Positions 29,077-38,133 of a stretch of 64,000 nucleotides of DNA are shown one piece after another. Made by a program: the position numbers and the translations under genes. The DNA is from an uncultured Bartonella sp. (GTDB lineage: Bacteria > Pseudomonadota > Alphaproteobacteria > Rhizobiales > Rhizobiaceae). The stretch's first letter is position 1. The number at the start of each line of letters is the position of its first letter. The stretch spans positions 62,001 to 126,000 of the forward strand of contig CAMLCZ010000003.1 in the NCBI GenBank assembly GCA_946478665.1, given 5' to 3'. The notes beneath the pieces are model-generated. The model worked only from the letters and a program-made list of their open reading frames with translations, ran no database searches and was not told the DNA's origin.

Positions 29077-29158
29077 TAGGACGATTAGGTTAGGGCCCCG
29101 CAACTCTAAACCTTATCGTCTAGCGATCCGGTTGGAAGTGTTCTTCCAACCGGATCGC
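29077..29158 (+). ncRNA. Structured RNA motif, copy 1
   Basis: The first stem pairs TAGGACGATTAGGTT (29077-29091) with AACCTTATCGTCTA (29109-29122), with one bulge and one mismatch. The loop is AGGGCCCCGCAACTCTA. It is followed directly by a second hairpin, 29123-29138 with 29143-29158, a perfect 16-bp stem with a four-base loop. Compared with copies 2-5, many stem positions differ on both sides while pairing is kept. No T-tract follows. It is taken as plus strand by analogy with copy 5. Confidence 0.6.
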
Positions 29159-29564
29159 CAAGGGTTATAATTCTCGATTTAGCCGAGGATCAATTGGCTC
29201 TTAAACGGGTTTTAAGGGGCGTGTAAATCAAGATGTTTTTTGGTTTATGGTCAGGCGCCGGAATTTGGGGATAATGAATAGGGAGATTTTGAACTGATTG
29301 GGCGTTCAGAAATCGTAACTGGTCATAAAATTGAATGGAAATTTGCTTTCGATAGTCTTTTCAAAATGACTTTTAAGCATTTCCGCGATTGGTGTGACTA
29401 TTTGACGGAAAATCGAGTTTCCGTTAGGGCTTTTTACGCTCGGAACTTTGCAATCCATTTTCATATTTGGTTACATAGATAGGTGGCACCATGGGTTTTG
29501 TGTCTATTCTATTAAAGGCAAAGTTTAAGAACGCTCTTCATCTTTGCAAAACTGTTTTATCAAA

Positions 29565-29647
29565 TAGGACAATAAAGTTAGGGCCCCGCAACCTTAAACT
29601 TGATTGCCTAGTGGTCAGGTCGAAAGAGTTATTCTTTCGACCTGATC
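29565..29647 (+). ncRNA. Structured RNA motif, copy 2
   Basis: The first stem pairs TAGGACAATAAAGTT with the reverse of AAACTTGATTGCCTA (29596-29610), with the same bulged A as other copies and one A-G mismatch. The loop core is GGGCCCCGCAAC. The second hairpin pairs 29613-29627 with 29633-29647 (15 bp including one G-U) around a five-base loop. It overlaps an open frame of 71 residues, but copies 1 and 5 are not open, so the RNA reading is preferred. Confidence 0.62.
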
Positions 29648-29706
29648 TAAAAGCGAAATTAGAACATTCTATCTTCCAAGCTCCTTACGGGAATGGAGAG
29701 TTCTAG

Positions 29707-29991
29707 ATGAAACAACGGATTACCGCATATACATTAGTGAATTTTTCTAGTGTGAAGGTCATATGTGGTATTTTGGGGAAATTAGACAGGGGGAATTTTG
29801 AACTGATTGGGCGTTCAGAAATCGTAACTGGTCATAAAATTGAATGGAAATTTGCTTTCGATAGTCTTTTCAAAATGACTTTTAAGCATTTCCGCGATTG
29901 GTGTGACTATTTGACGGAAAATCGAGTTTCCGTTAGGGCTTTTTACGCTCGGAACTTTGCAATCCATTTTTATATTTGGTTACATAGATAG
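29707..29991 (+). CDS. Array small ORF, 94 residues, unit A
   Basis: Starts with ATG at 29707 with GGAGAG eight bases upstream. The product begins MKQRITAYTLVNFSSVKVI and continues CGILGKLDRGNFELIGRSE and IVTGHKIEW. The core GNFELIGRSEIVTGHK recurs in all array units, including the degraded first one, and the Y-L/VKVICG part also recurs in the truncated fourth. It has no hydrophobic segment and no recognised family. The C-terminal third (FRDWCDYLTENRVSVRAFY) is not conserved in the next copy, so only the first 55 residues look constrained. It could be a real small protein or an old gene spread by duplication. Confidence 0.4.
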   Translation: MKQRITAYTLVNFSSVKVICGILGKLDRGNFELIGRSEIVTGHKIEWKFAFDSLFKMTFKHFRDWCDYLTENRVSVRAFYARNFAIHFYIWLHR

Positions 29992-30073
29992 GTGGCGCCA
30001 TGGGTTTTGTGTCTATCCTATTAAAGGCAAAGTTCAAGAACGCTCTTTATCTATGCAAAATTGGTTTATCAAA

Positions 30074-30156
30074 TGGGACAATTGAGTTAGGGCCCCGCAA
30101 CTCTCAACTCGATTGCCTAGTGATCAGGTCGAAAGAATTGTTCTTTCGACCTGATC
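30074..30156 (+). ncRNA. Structured RNA motif, copy 3
   Basis: The best-formed copy. The first stem runs 30074-30088 with 30106-30119, 14 pairs with a single bulged A at 30078, including G-U pairs at 30075-30118 and 30083-30111 where other copies have A-U or G-C. The loop contains GGGCCCCGCAAC. The second hairpin is 16 perfect pairs, 30122-30137 with 30141-30156, with a three-base loop. Very stable; no T-tract follows. Confidence 0.65.
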
Positions 30157-30215
30157 TCAACGAAAAGTTGGAGCATTCTATTTTCAAGGTTACTCAACCG
30201 AATGGTGTGTTCTAG

Positions 30216-30494
30216 ATGAAACAACGGATTACCGCATATACATTAGTGAATTTTTCTAGTGTGAAGGTCATATGTGGTATTTTGGGGAAATTAGACAGGG
30301 GGAATTTTGAACTGATTGGGCGTTCAGAAATCGTAACTGGTCATAAAATTGAATGGAAATTTGATCTAAATAGTCAGAAAAGGACAACTTTTAGGCATTT
30401 CCGCGATTGGTGTGGCTATTTGACTGAAATTGGAATTTTCGTCAGGTTTTTATGCTCAGAACTTTGCAATCCATTTTCATATTTGGTTTCATAG
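30216..30494 (+). CDS. Array small ORF, 92 residues, unit B
   Basis: Second copy of the array ORF, identical to unit A for the first 48 residues (MKQRITAYTLV to HKIEWKF). It diverges after that, ending SELCNPFSYLVS because of a frame change relative to unit A. The upstream ribosome-binding site has decayed (GGTGTG instead of GGAGAG). The changes suggest the C-terminal half is not under selection. No function can be given. Confidence 0.33.
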   Translation: MKQRITAYTLVNFSSVKVICGILGKLDRGNFELIGRSEIVTGHKIEWKFDLNSQKRTTFRHFRDWCGYLTEIGIFVRFLCSELCNPFSYLVS

Positions 30495-30580
30495 ATAGGT
30501 AGCACTATGGGTTTTGTGTTTATCCTATTAAAGGCAAAGTTCAAGAACGCTCTTTATCTATGCAAAATTGGTTTATCAAA

Positions 30581-30663
30581 TAGGACAATTGAGTTAGGGC
30601 CCCGCAACTCTCAACTCGATTGCCTAGTGGTCAGGTCGAAAGATTTAGTCTTTCGGCCTGATC
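30581..30663 (+). ncRNA. Structured RNA motif, copy 4
   Basis: The first stem is the same as copy 3 but with an A-U instead of G-U near its base (30581-30595 with its 3' partner ending at 30626). The loop core is GGGCCCCGCAAC. The second hairpin pairs 30629-30643 with 30649-30663 and has a T-G pair at 30636-30656 where copies 2 and 3 have T-A. The base changes keep both stems. Confidence 0.62.
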
Positions 30664-30723
30664 CAGAAGAAAGATTAGAATATTTTATTTTCAATAACGG
30701 GTCATGGAAATGGAGTGTTCTAA

Positions 30724-30816
30724 ATGAGACAATGGATTGCCGCATATACATTAGCGATTTTGCCTAATGTAAAGGTCATATGTGGTGTTTGGGGAAATAG
30801 ACAGGGGAAAGCTTAA
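30724..30816 (+). pseudogene. Truncated array small ORF, unit C
   Basis: An ATG at 30724 gives only 30 residues, starting MRQWIAAYTLAILPNVK then VICGVWGNRQGKA. It aligns with the N-terminus of the 94- and 92-residue ORFs (Y-L and VKVICG are kept), but it ends before the FELIGRSE core. GGAG precedes it. It is probably a broken copy. Confidence 0.4.
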
Positions 30817-31055
30817 GTAGAATAGGTAGAACAAAGGTTTGATATACGGAACTTCGATGCACTTCTCACATGAAGTACAAAAGAAATTCTCAATCATGTA
30901 AGCTCATAAAGATAAATGCGAGTTTTATTGGTTAATAAACCTCATTCTAAATTCTCTATCGGGAGATCATCTCAAAAAATGAATTTGGTGACATCTACCT
31001 ATTCAATTAAGTGAGACACTAACAAAGACGTTGTTTAAATTGGTCATTTAAGAAT

Positions 31056-31144
31056 TAGGCTCGTTGGGTTCTTGGCCCCGCAACTTTGAACACAACAGCC
31101 TATAGATCCGGTCGAAAACATCCCTTCGACCGGATCACTTTTTT
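31056..31144 (+). ncRNA. Structured RNA motif, copy 5, with terminator
   Basis: The most diverged copy. The first stem pairs 31056-31071 with 31088-31102 using quite different bases (AGGCT, GTTG, GTTC against GAAC, CAAC, AGCCT) but with a bulge in a comparable position, and the loop still contains GGCCCCGCAAC. The second hairpin is 12 perfect pairs, 31105-31116 with 31125-31136, followed by ACTTTTTT. That makes it an intrinsic terminator and fixes the strand as plus. It is not open in the frame used by copies 2-4. Confidence 0.68.
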
Positions 31145-31431
31145 CATCAATGAAAGTGCATAAGGCATAATTTTTTCGTGATGAAGTGCTAATGGTATGA
31201 AGCCGATTGATAACTTTTAAGAGCCCACACAAAATAAGTTAGGTTGCTGGGTGATTTAATTTTTCACATTAAATTCAATTACAGAAATTATATCAATCGT
31301 TAGGCACAGCGGTACCGGAGAAGGCATTCAAGATGCTGAAAATGACATTTGCGATGCTGGAAGATCAAAACAACTCTCCAGCATTAATTATGCGGCAATG
31401 AAGACGGTATGATTTCAAAAATAGTCACAAC

Positions 31432-31455
31432 AAAAACGGGCCCGAAGGCCCGTTT
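31432..31455 (-). terminator. Intrinsic terminator after groEL
   Basis: AAACGGGCC / GGCCCGTTT with a CGAA loop (TTCG on the minus strand, a stable tetraloop). It is followed on the minus strand by more Ts (TTTTTG in all). It lies 25 bp after the groEL stop and ends the groES-groEL message. Confidence 0.9.
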
Positions 31456-31480
31456 AAATTCATTATCGTATAGGACTTGA

Positions 31481-33115
<1,635 letters not shown>

Positions 33116-33175
33116 TTAATTTCTCCTTGGGATATATCCCGGAATAGATTGGTAGGATTTATGGGAAAAAGGCGA

Positions 33176-33472
33176 TTAGCCGAGAATACCCATAATATCG
33201 GATTCTTTCATAATCAGTACATCTTCGCCGTCTAGCTTGACTTCTGTACCTGACCATTTACCAAACAACACGCGGTCGCCTGCTTTTACATCAAGAGCAA
33301 CAAGCTTGCCGCTTTCATCGCGAGCACCTGGGCCAACAGCGAGAACTTCGCCTTCTTGCGGCTTCTCTTTTGCTGTGTCAGGAATAATGATGCCACCAGC
33401 GGTTTTTTCTTCTGATTCAACCCGACGAACGACTACGCGATCGTGAAGTGGGCGGAATTTGGTCTTAGCCAT
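33176..33472 (-). CDS. groS: Co-chaperonin GroES
   Basis: A 98-residue GroES that caps GroEL. The start [19 protein letters not shown] and the mobile loop [17 protein letters not shown] (about residues 20-35) are standard, and the C-terminus has [14 protein letters not shown]. The ATG at 33472 is chosen because family members begin here; an upstream in-frame start would add 23 unrelated residues. It is the first gene of groES-groEL, with the CIRCE operator 62-89 bp upstream. Confidence 0.97.
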   Translation of the reverse strand: MAKTKFRPLHDRVVVRRVESEEKTAGGIIIPDTAKEKPQEGEVLAVGPGARDESGKLVALDVKAGDRVLFGKWSGTEVKLDGEDVLIMKESDIMGILG

Positions 33473-33534
33473 GTTATGAACCCTTAAACTATTACAATAC
33501 GAATTAAGCTCAATATTAAGGGGGTTAACCCCTA

Positions 33535-33561
33535 TTAGCACTCTAACACTGAGAGTGCTAA
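33535..33561. promoter_or_regulatory. CIRCE element (HrcA operator) upstream of groES
   Basis: TTAGCACTC, nine bases, GAGTGCTAA: an exact consensus CIRCE inverted repeat. In alphaproteobacteria HrcA represses groESL through this site until heat stress. It lies 62 bp upstream of the groES ATG. The hrcA gene is not in this window. Confidence 0.95.
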
Positions 33562-33937
33562 CTCACCACAAGAGATAAAAATTGACCCCTTAGATGTCAA
33601 GGAGGCGACCGATTTTTTTTGTAGTTTATTTAAAGACGCAGAAAAATTATAATTTTCTAATGCAATTTTTTCTAAAAGTTTGCGGGTTAAATCATTGATT
33701 GGTTGGGTTTTTCAACAATTGCGGAATGTTGCGTGAGTTTGTTGAAGACTTGAGGAACTCTGGGGACTAAATATACCAAGCTCAATGATATATCCGATTA
33801 ACGGGCAACCGCTATTGTCACAGGTTTGCTACAATCGGATGCTCATCGAAAACCAACAAAACAATAACAGACAAAACCAAGCAATTAGGCTAAGTCTGAT
33901 AATTTGAGCATTCATTTGCCCATTAAAGCATTTTCTA
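33562..33937. other. Gene-free stretch upstream of groES
   Basis: 376 bp between the CIRCE element and the stop of the NfuA-like gene. It should hold the groES promoter and the end of the NfuA-like transcript. Stop codons occur in all frames, and I see no clear terminator or structured element. Confidence 0.55.
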
Positions 33938-34510
33938 TTAAAGCGGCATTGCCTCGACGCCTAAAACTTCAGGAACAAAATGGCGCAGAAGATTTTCAAT
34001 ACCATGTTTCAAGGTTGCAGTCGAAGAAGGACACCCAGAGCAGGCGCCACGCATATTCAAGTAAACGACGCCGTTTTCAAAACCACGAAAAGTTATGTCT
34101 CCGCCGTCATTGGCAACAGCCGGTCTTACACGGGTTTCGATCAGTTCCTTTATTGTGTCGACAATATCTTTATCTTCTTCAGCGAAAAACTCTTCTCCCG
34201 TTTTGCTATCCTGTTTATCGGTATGATAATCCATAACTGGCGCATTTGACATGAAATGCTCCATAATTGTACCCAATATTGCCGGTTTTAGATGGCGCCA
34301 CTCACTGTCATTCTTGGTGACAGTAATAAAATCATATCCGAAGAAAACACTGGTAACTCCAGGAATCGCAAATAATTTTGCGGCCAATTGTGAGCGGTCA
34401 ACAGCACTTTCTTTATCGCGAAATTCAACAACGCCATTTTCAAGAACGACTCGCCCTGGAAGAAACTTGAGTGTTGCTGGATTTGGGGTATTTTCTGTTT
34501 GGATAAACAT
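33938..34510 (-). CDS. NifU/NfuA-like iron-sulfur scaffold protein
   Basis: A 190-residue protein with an N-terminal Nfu domain (MFIQTENTPNPATLKFLPG start) and a C-terminal NifU-type domain carrying the CxxC motif GACSGCPSST near residue 150. Such proteins bind a 4Fe-4S cluster and pass it to target enzymes. AAGGATTT precedes the ATG. It sits downstream of the Usp gene in the Rhizobiales order glnD-murJ-trpS-usp-nifU. Confidence 0.93.
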   Translation of the reverse strand: MFIQTENTPNPATLKFLPGRVVLENGVVEFRDKESAVDRSQLAAKLFAIPGVTSVFFGYDFITVTKNDSEWRHLKPAILGTIMEHFMSNAPVMDYHTDKQDSKTGEEFFAEEDKDIVDTIKELIETRVRPAVANDGGDITFRGFENGVVYLNMRGACSGCPSSTATLKHGIENLLRHFVPEVLGVEAMPL

Positions 34511-34669
34511 ATTAAATCCTTTTCATGGTCAAGGATATGAAAGGTACTGTTTGACGACTATTTTAAATATGCGATTTAAATAGTCCTCTTTTCAAGAGGA
34601 AATCAACAATGATTTTATTTCTTTATCAAATGGGCTGATATTTAACCAACCAAATCACGATCATGACGG

Positions 34670-35161
34670 TCAAGTGACAGAATCAATGTCTTCGTCACTA
34701 AGCCCATCAGGAATGATTGTAACAGGTATGGAAAAAGCACTTCCCTTAGAGGCTATAGACTGCACCAAAGGTCCCGGTCCATCAATGCTTGCCCCTGCGG
34801 CAAGGATCAATACTGCAATATCTTGGTCATCATTGATGACGCGTGCAATTTGATCGGCTTTTTGTCCTTCGCAGATAATTGTTTCAGGCTCTATACCGAC
34901 AATGTCGCAAACTTCAGTTTTTATTTGAGCAAGAGTTGCATACGCCCGTTCATGCGCTTCGGCGCGCATAATATCTCCAACACCAAGAAAATTTTGAAAT
35001 TCAGAGCTATCTATAATGTATAATAAAGCAAGTGCACCGTTTGTATTTTTAGCGCGCCTTGATGCATATTCAACAGCTCGCCGACATTCTGGGGTTTCAT
35101 CAATGATAGCCAGAAATTTTCTTCGGTGACCTGTTTGGTGGCTGAGGCGTTTAGATACCAT
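34670..35161 (-). CDS. Universal stress protein (UspA family)
   Basis: A 163-residue Usp domain protein. The N-terminal KFLAIIDETPECRRAVEYASRRA is typical, with a central GDIMRAEAH stretch and the C-terminal region VLILAAGASIDGPGPLVQSIASKGS, which corresponds to the nucleotide-binding loop of the family. Usp proteins are cytoplasmic and respond to stress or starvation; no specific role is visible. It lies between trpS and the NfuA-like gene on the minus strand; a terminator separates it from trpS. Confidence 0.88.
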   Translation of the reverse strand: MVSKRLSHQTGHRRKFLAIIDETPECRRAVEYASRRAKNTNGALALLYIIDSSEFQNFLGVGDIMRAEAHERAYATLAQIKTEVCDIVGIEPETIICEGQKADQIARVINDDQDIAVLILAAGASIDGPGPLVQSIASKGSAFSIPVTIIPDGLSDEDIDSVT

Positions 35162-35370
35162 TAGTCATACTCTTCATCATCTTATAGTGACTGAGGTTAC
35201 ACTATTAATTTCAACTAAGATACGGCTTACTTATTAAGTAATAATATTTGCCAATAGATAAGTTCAAGACTTGTTGAGATATAGGAAGCGGTAATATTTT
35301 TACAACTTGTAATTTGTGGCGTGTTGCGAATGTATATTATGATAACCGGCTAAAAACTATTTTTAAATGT

Positions 35371-35399
35371 AAAAAGCATTCCGCGTTTAAGCGGAATGC
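35371..35399 (-). terminator. Intrinsic terminator after trpS
   Basis: GCATTCCGC / GCGGAATGC, a perfect nine-base-pair stem (35376-35384 and 35391-35399) with a six-base loop. On the minus strand it is followed by TTTTTACAT. It lies just after trpS and ends the glnD-murJ-trpS message. Confidence 0.88.
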
Positions 35400-35431
35400 C
35401 TTGAAAATGAATATTTTACTGAACTATAAAA

Positions 35432-36499
35432 TTAGTTTTGTAGGAAGCCAACAATATCGCGAACGTGCTTCATTGTACCTTCAGCAATAACGCTTGCGCG
35501 TTCTGCCCCTTCACGCAAAACACTGTCAATATAGTCCGTTGAAGCGTTAAGTCTGCGTAATTCTTCGGTTACCGGTGCCAATATGCTGACAGCAAGATCA
35601 GCAAGTGCAGGTTTAAAATCAGAAAACTGTTTACCAGCGAACTCATCAATAACAGCTTGTTTGCTGGTTCCTGCAAGGGCCGCATAAATGCCAACGAGAT
35701 TATCAGCTTCAGGACGCTCTTTTAAACCATCTAATGTTTCTGGTAGAGGTTCTGGATCTGTTTTCGCTTTACGGATTTTTTTGGATATATCATCAGCTGT
35801 ATCGATAAGATTGATACGTGAGAGATCAGAAGGATCAGATTTTGACATTTTTTTCGTGCCATCACGGAGCGACATGATGCGCATTGCCGTATCGCCAATA
35901 AGTGCTTCCGCCATTGGGAAGAAGCCATTGACTGTTTCGTCCCCGACTTTCATTTCTGTGCCAACACCCAGTTCCGCAATACGGTCGGAGTAGTCATTAT
36001 TGAACTTTTGCGCAATATCGCGCGTTAGCTCAATATGTTGTTTTTGGTCTTCGCCGACAGGCACGTGTGTTGCACGGTAAACCAGAATGTCTGCTGCCAT
36101 CAAACTTGGATAGGCAAATAAACCAAGTGATGCATTTTCACGATCCTTGCCTGCTTTATCTTTAAATTGGGTCATTCGGCTCATCCAGCCGATACGGGCG
36201 ACACAATTAAAAATCCAAGCCAATTCGGCGTGTTGATAGACACGAGATTGATTGAAGACAATATGTTGTTTAGGATCGATACCCGAAGCCAAAAAAGCTG
36301 CCGTAACTTCACGGGTGGAACGCATCAGGTCATGTGGGTTAGGATTAACGGTCAAAGCGTGCATATCAACCACACAATAGATGCACTCATAGCTTTTCTG
36401 TAATTCTACCCAACGTTTAATAGCCCCGAGATAATTACCCAGATGAAGATTTCCTGTGGCTTGAACGCCGGAAAATACACGTGGCTTGAAAGAGGTCAT
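35432..36499 (-). CDS. trpS: Tryptophanyl-tRNA synthetase
   Basis: A 355-residue class I aminoacyl-tRNA synthetase that charges tRNA-Trp. The HIGH-like motif is TGNLHLGNY near residue 16, and the KMSKS loop is present as [10 protein letters not shown] near 215. Length is normal for the family. It lies 75 bp downstream of murJ and probably shares its transcript; a terminator follows. Confidence 0.96.
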   Translation of the reverse strand: MTSFKPRVFSGVQATGNLHLGNYLGAIKRWVELQKSYECIYCVVDMHALTVNPNPHDLMRSTREVTAAFLASGIDPKQHIVFNQSRVYQHAELAWIFNCVARIGWMSRMTQFKDKAGKDRENASLGLFAYPSLMAADILVYRATHVPVGEDQKQHIELTRDIAQKFNNDYSDRIAELGVGTEMKVGDETVNGFFPMAEALIGDTAMRIMSLRDGTKKMSKSDPSDLSRINLIDTADDISKKIRKAKTDPEPLPETLDGLKERPEADNLVGIYAALAGTSKQAVIDEFAGKQFSDFKPALADLAVSILAPVTEELRRLNASTDYIDSVLREGAERASVIAEGTMKHVRDIVGFLQN

Positions 36500-36573
36500 A
36501 ATCGGGTTTCCTATCGATTGTTATTTTTATTGGTTGTGTCAAAGCTGGTGTCTGAAAGCAAGAAAAAACAAGT

Positions 36574-38133
36574 TTATTTTCGTCTCAATCCCCTTTTAAC
36601 CGTCGATAAGTTGGTTGCGCCGAGCAAGAAGGCCAAACTAAAATAGATAATAATGGCACCTATGACTAATGCCGTCACGCCAGCGGCCCGATATGTTAGA
36701 GGTGCCGCAGTTGATAGCGGAAAAGCCATAAAGCTAATAGCATAGTGTAACACCAGTGCCATGATAATTGATGCTAATAAAAGGCGTGGTATACGGGTTA
36801 ACAAGACTTTGTCTGTCTGCCAATGACCACGCTTGATAAGGGTAACCAGCAATAAAATTGCATTAACCCACCCAGCAGATATTTCCGCAATTGCAATGCC
36901 TTGAGCCGAAAGATGCGGAAAAAGCGTAAGTGCAAGGGTAACATTGATAACCACCGATATGGCGGCAAAAATCATCGGGGTTTTGGTGTCTTCACGCGCA
37001 AAAAAGCCTGGAATAAAAGCTTTAATTAGCACAAAAGCTGGTAGTCCCAAACCATAAATTCCTAAAATGCCAGACACAATATGTGTCGATTGCGCTGAAA
37101 AATGGCCACGTTCAAAGAGTAAACGCACAATAGGTTCTGACATGACTAAAAATGCCGCGGCGGCAGGAAGCGTTAAAAGCAAGGTAAATTCCACCGAACG
37201 GTTTTGCAAATGGGTTGCTTCCTTTAAATCACCGCCGCGCAAAGCGCGTGATAATTCAGGCAAAAGAACAGTAGCCACCGCAATACCAACAACACCTAGT
37301 GGCAACTGGTAAAGCCTATCGGCATAAACCAGCGATGAAACAGCACCCCCTTCACTGGATGCTATATTGGTATTGATTAAAAGGTTGATTTGGGTAATGC
37401 CACCGGTAATAGCCGCTGGTAAGGCAAGCCACAAAAGGCGACGAACATTATTGGTAAAATGCGGAAAACGAAAACCTATTTTCATACCCGCATTGGCAAC
37501 GGCAACCCAAACTATCAAAAGTTGCACAATACCTGATGCCATGACACCCCATGACAATGCGATACCAACATGCCATGGATCCAAATTTTTATACCATGCA
37601 TAAGCCAGCACACCAATGAGTATGATATTCAGAAAGACTGGCGCAATTGCTGCGGCAAAATATCTATGCAGTGAATTGAGCATTCCCCCCATCATGGCAG
37701 CAAGTGACATACAAGCAAGATAGGGGAACATGATAACGGCAAAGCGGATGGTTGCTTCAAATTTTGACGCATCATTGGCAAAGCCCGGCGCAATAACGTA
37801 CCGAACCAGAAATGGCATGGATAATTCCATGGCGATGGTTAAAATAAGAAGGACAGAAAATAGAACGCCAAACACCTCTTCAGAAAATTTTCGTGCGCTC
37901 TCCAAACCATCTTCGTCAATCTGTTTTGCAAATAATGGTACGAACGCCGAATTAAATGCACCCTCGGCAAATAACCGCCGGAACGTATTGGGAAAACGAA
38001 AGGCGGCATTGAATGCATCGGCAACCGGCCCCGTACCAACGGCCGCCGCCATCAACATCTCTCGGACAAAGCCGAAGATACGGCTCATCAATGTACCGGA
38101 AGCAACCGTTGCGAATTTTTTGATAAGGCTCAT
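36574..38133 (-). CDS. murJ: Lipid II flippase MurJ
   Basis: A 519-residue MOP-superfamily protein with about 14 membrane helices. It flips lipid II across the inner membrane during peptidoglycan synthesis. The [25 protein letters not shown] start and the [19 protein letters not shown] segment (about residues 48-66) are characteristic. Its ATG overlaps the glnD stop (ATGA), so translation is coupled. Rhizobiales typically keep glnD-murJ-trpS in this order. Confidence 0.95.
   Translation of the reverse strand: MSLIKKFATVASGTLMSRIFGFVREMLMAAAVGTGPVADAFNAAFRFPNTFRRLFAEGAFNSAFVPLFAKQIDEDGLESARKFSEEVFGVLFSVLLILTIAMELSMPFLVRYVIAPGFANDASKFEATIRFAVIMFPYLACMSLAAMMGGMLNSLHRYFAAAIAPVFLNIILIGVLAYAWYKNLDPWHVGIALSWGVMASGIVQLLIVWVAVANAGMKIGFRFPHFTNNVRRLLWLALPAAITGGITQINLLINTNIASSEGGAVSSLVYADRLYQLPLGVVGIAVATVLLPELSRALRGGDLKEATHLQNRSVEFTLLLTLPAAAAFLVMSEPIVRLLFERGHFSAQSTHIVSGILGIYGLGLPAFVLIKAFIPGFFAREDTKTPMIFAAISVVINVTLALTLFPHLSAQGIAIAEISAGWVNAILLLVTLIKRGHWQTDKVLLTRIPRLLLASIIMALVLHYAISFMAFPLSTAAPLTYRAAGVTALVIGAIIIYFSLAFLLGATNLSTVKRGLRRK

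Larger units (their letters stand above)
28813..31144 (+). repeat. Tandem cassette array, about 475-509 bp per unit
   Basis: A block TTTTGAACWGATTGGGCG recurs at 28813, 29287, 29796 and 30305 (spacings 474, 509, 509). A structured-RNA core recurs at 29077, 29565, 30074, 30581 and 31056 (spacings 488, 509, 507, 475). The middle units are nearly identical over hundreds of bases, showing recent duplication. The first and last units are strongly diverged but keep the RNA core. Each unit has a small-ORF section followed by the RNA section. There is no transposase, integrase or flanking long inverted repeat. Confidence 0.85.

Noticed and set aside
29491-30767. Three open frames starting MGFV that overlap RNA copies 2, 3 and 4 (29491, 30000, 30507)
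   Set aside because: The frame is closed by a TAG in copy 5 and lacks an open start in copy 1, while both RNA stems are kept in all five copies. The shared amino acids follow from recent duplication of the DNA, so the RNA explains conservation better.
28813-31144. CRISPR array
   Set aside because: Repeats are about 500 bp apart and long, with no short spacers and no cas genes.
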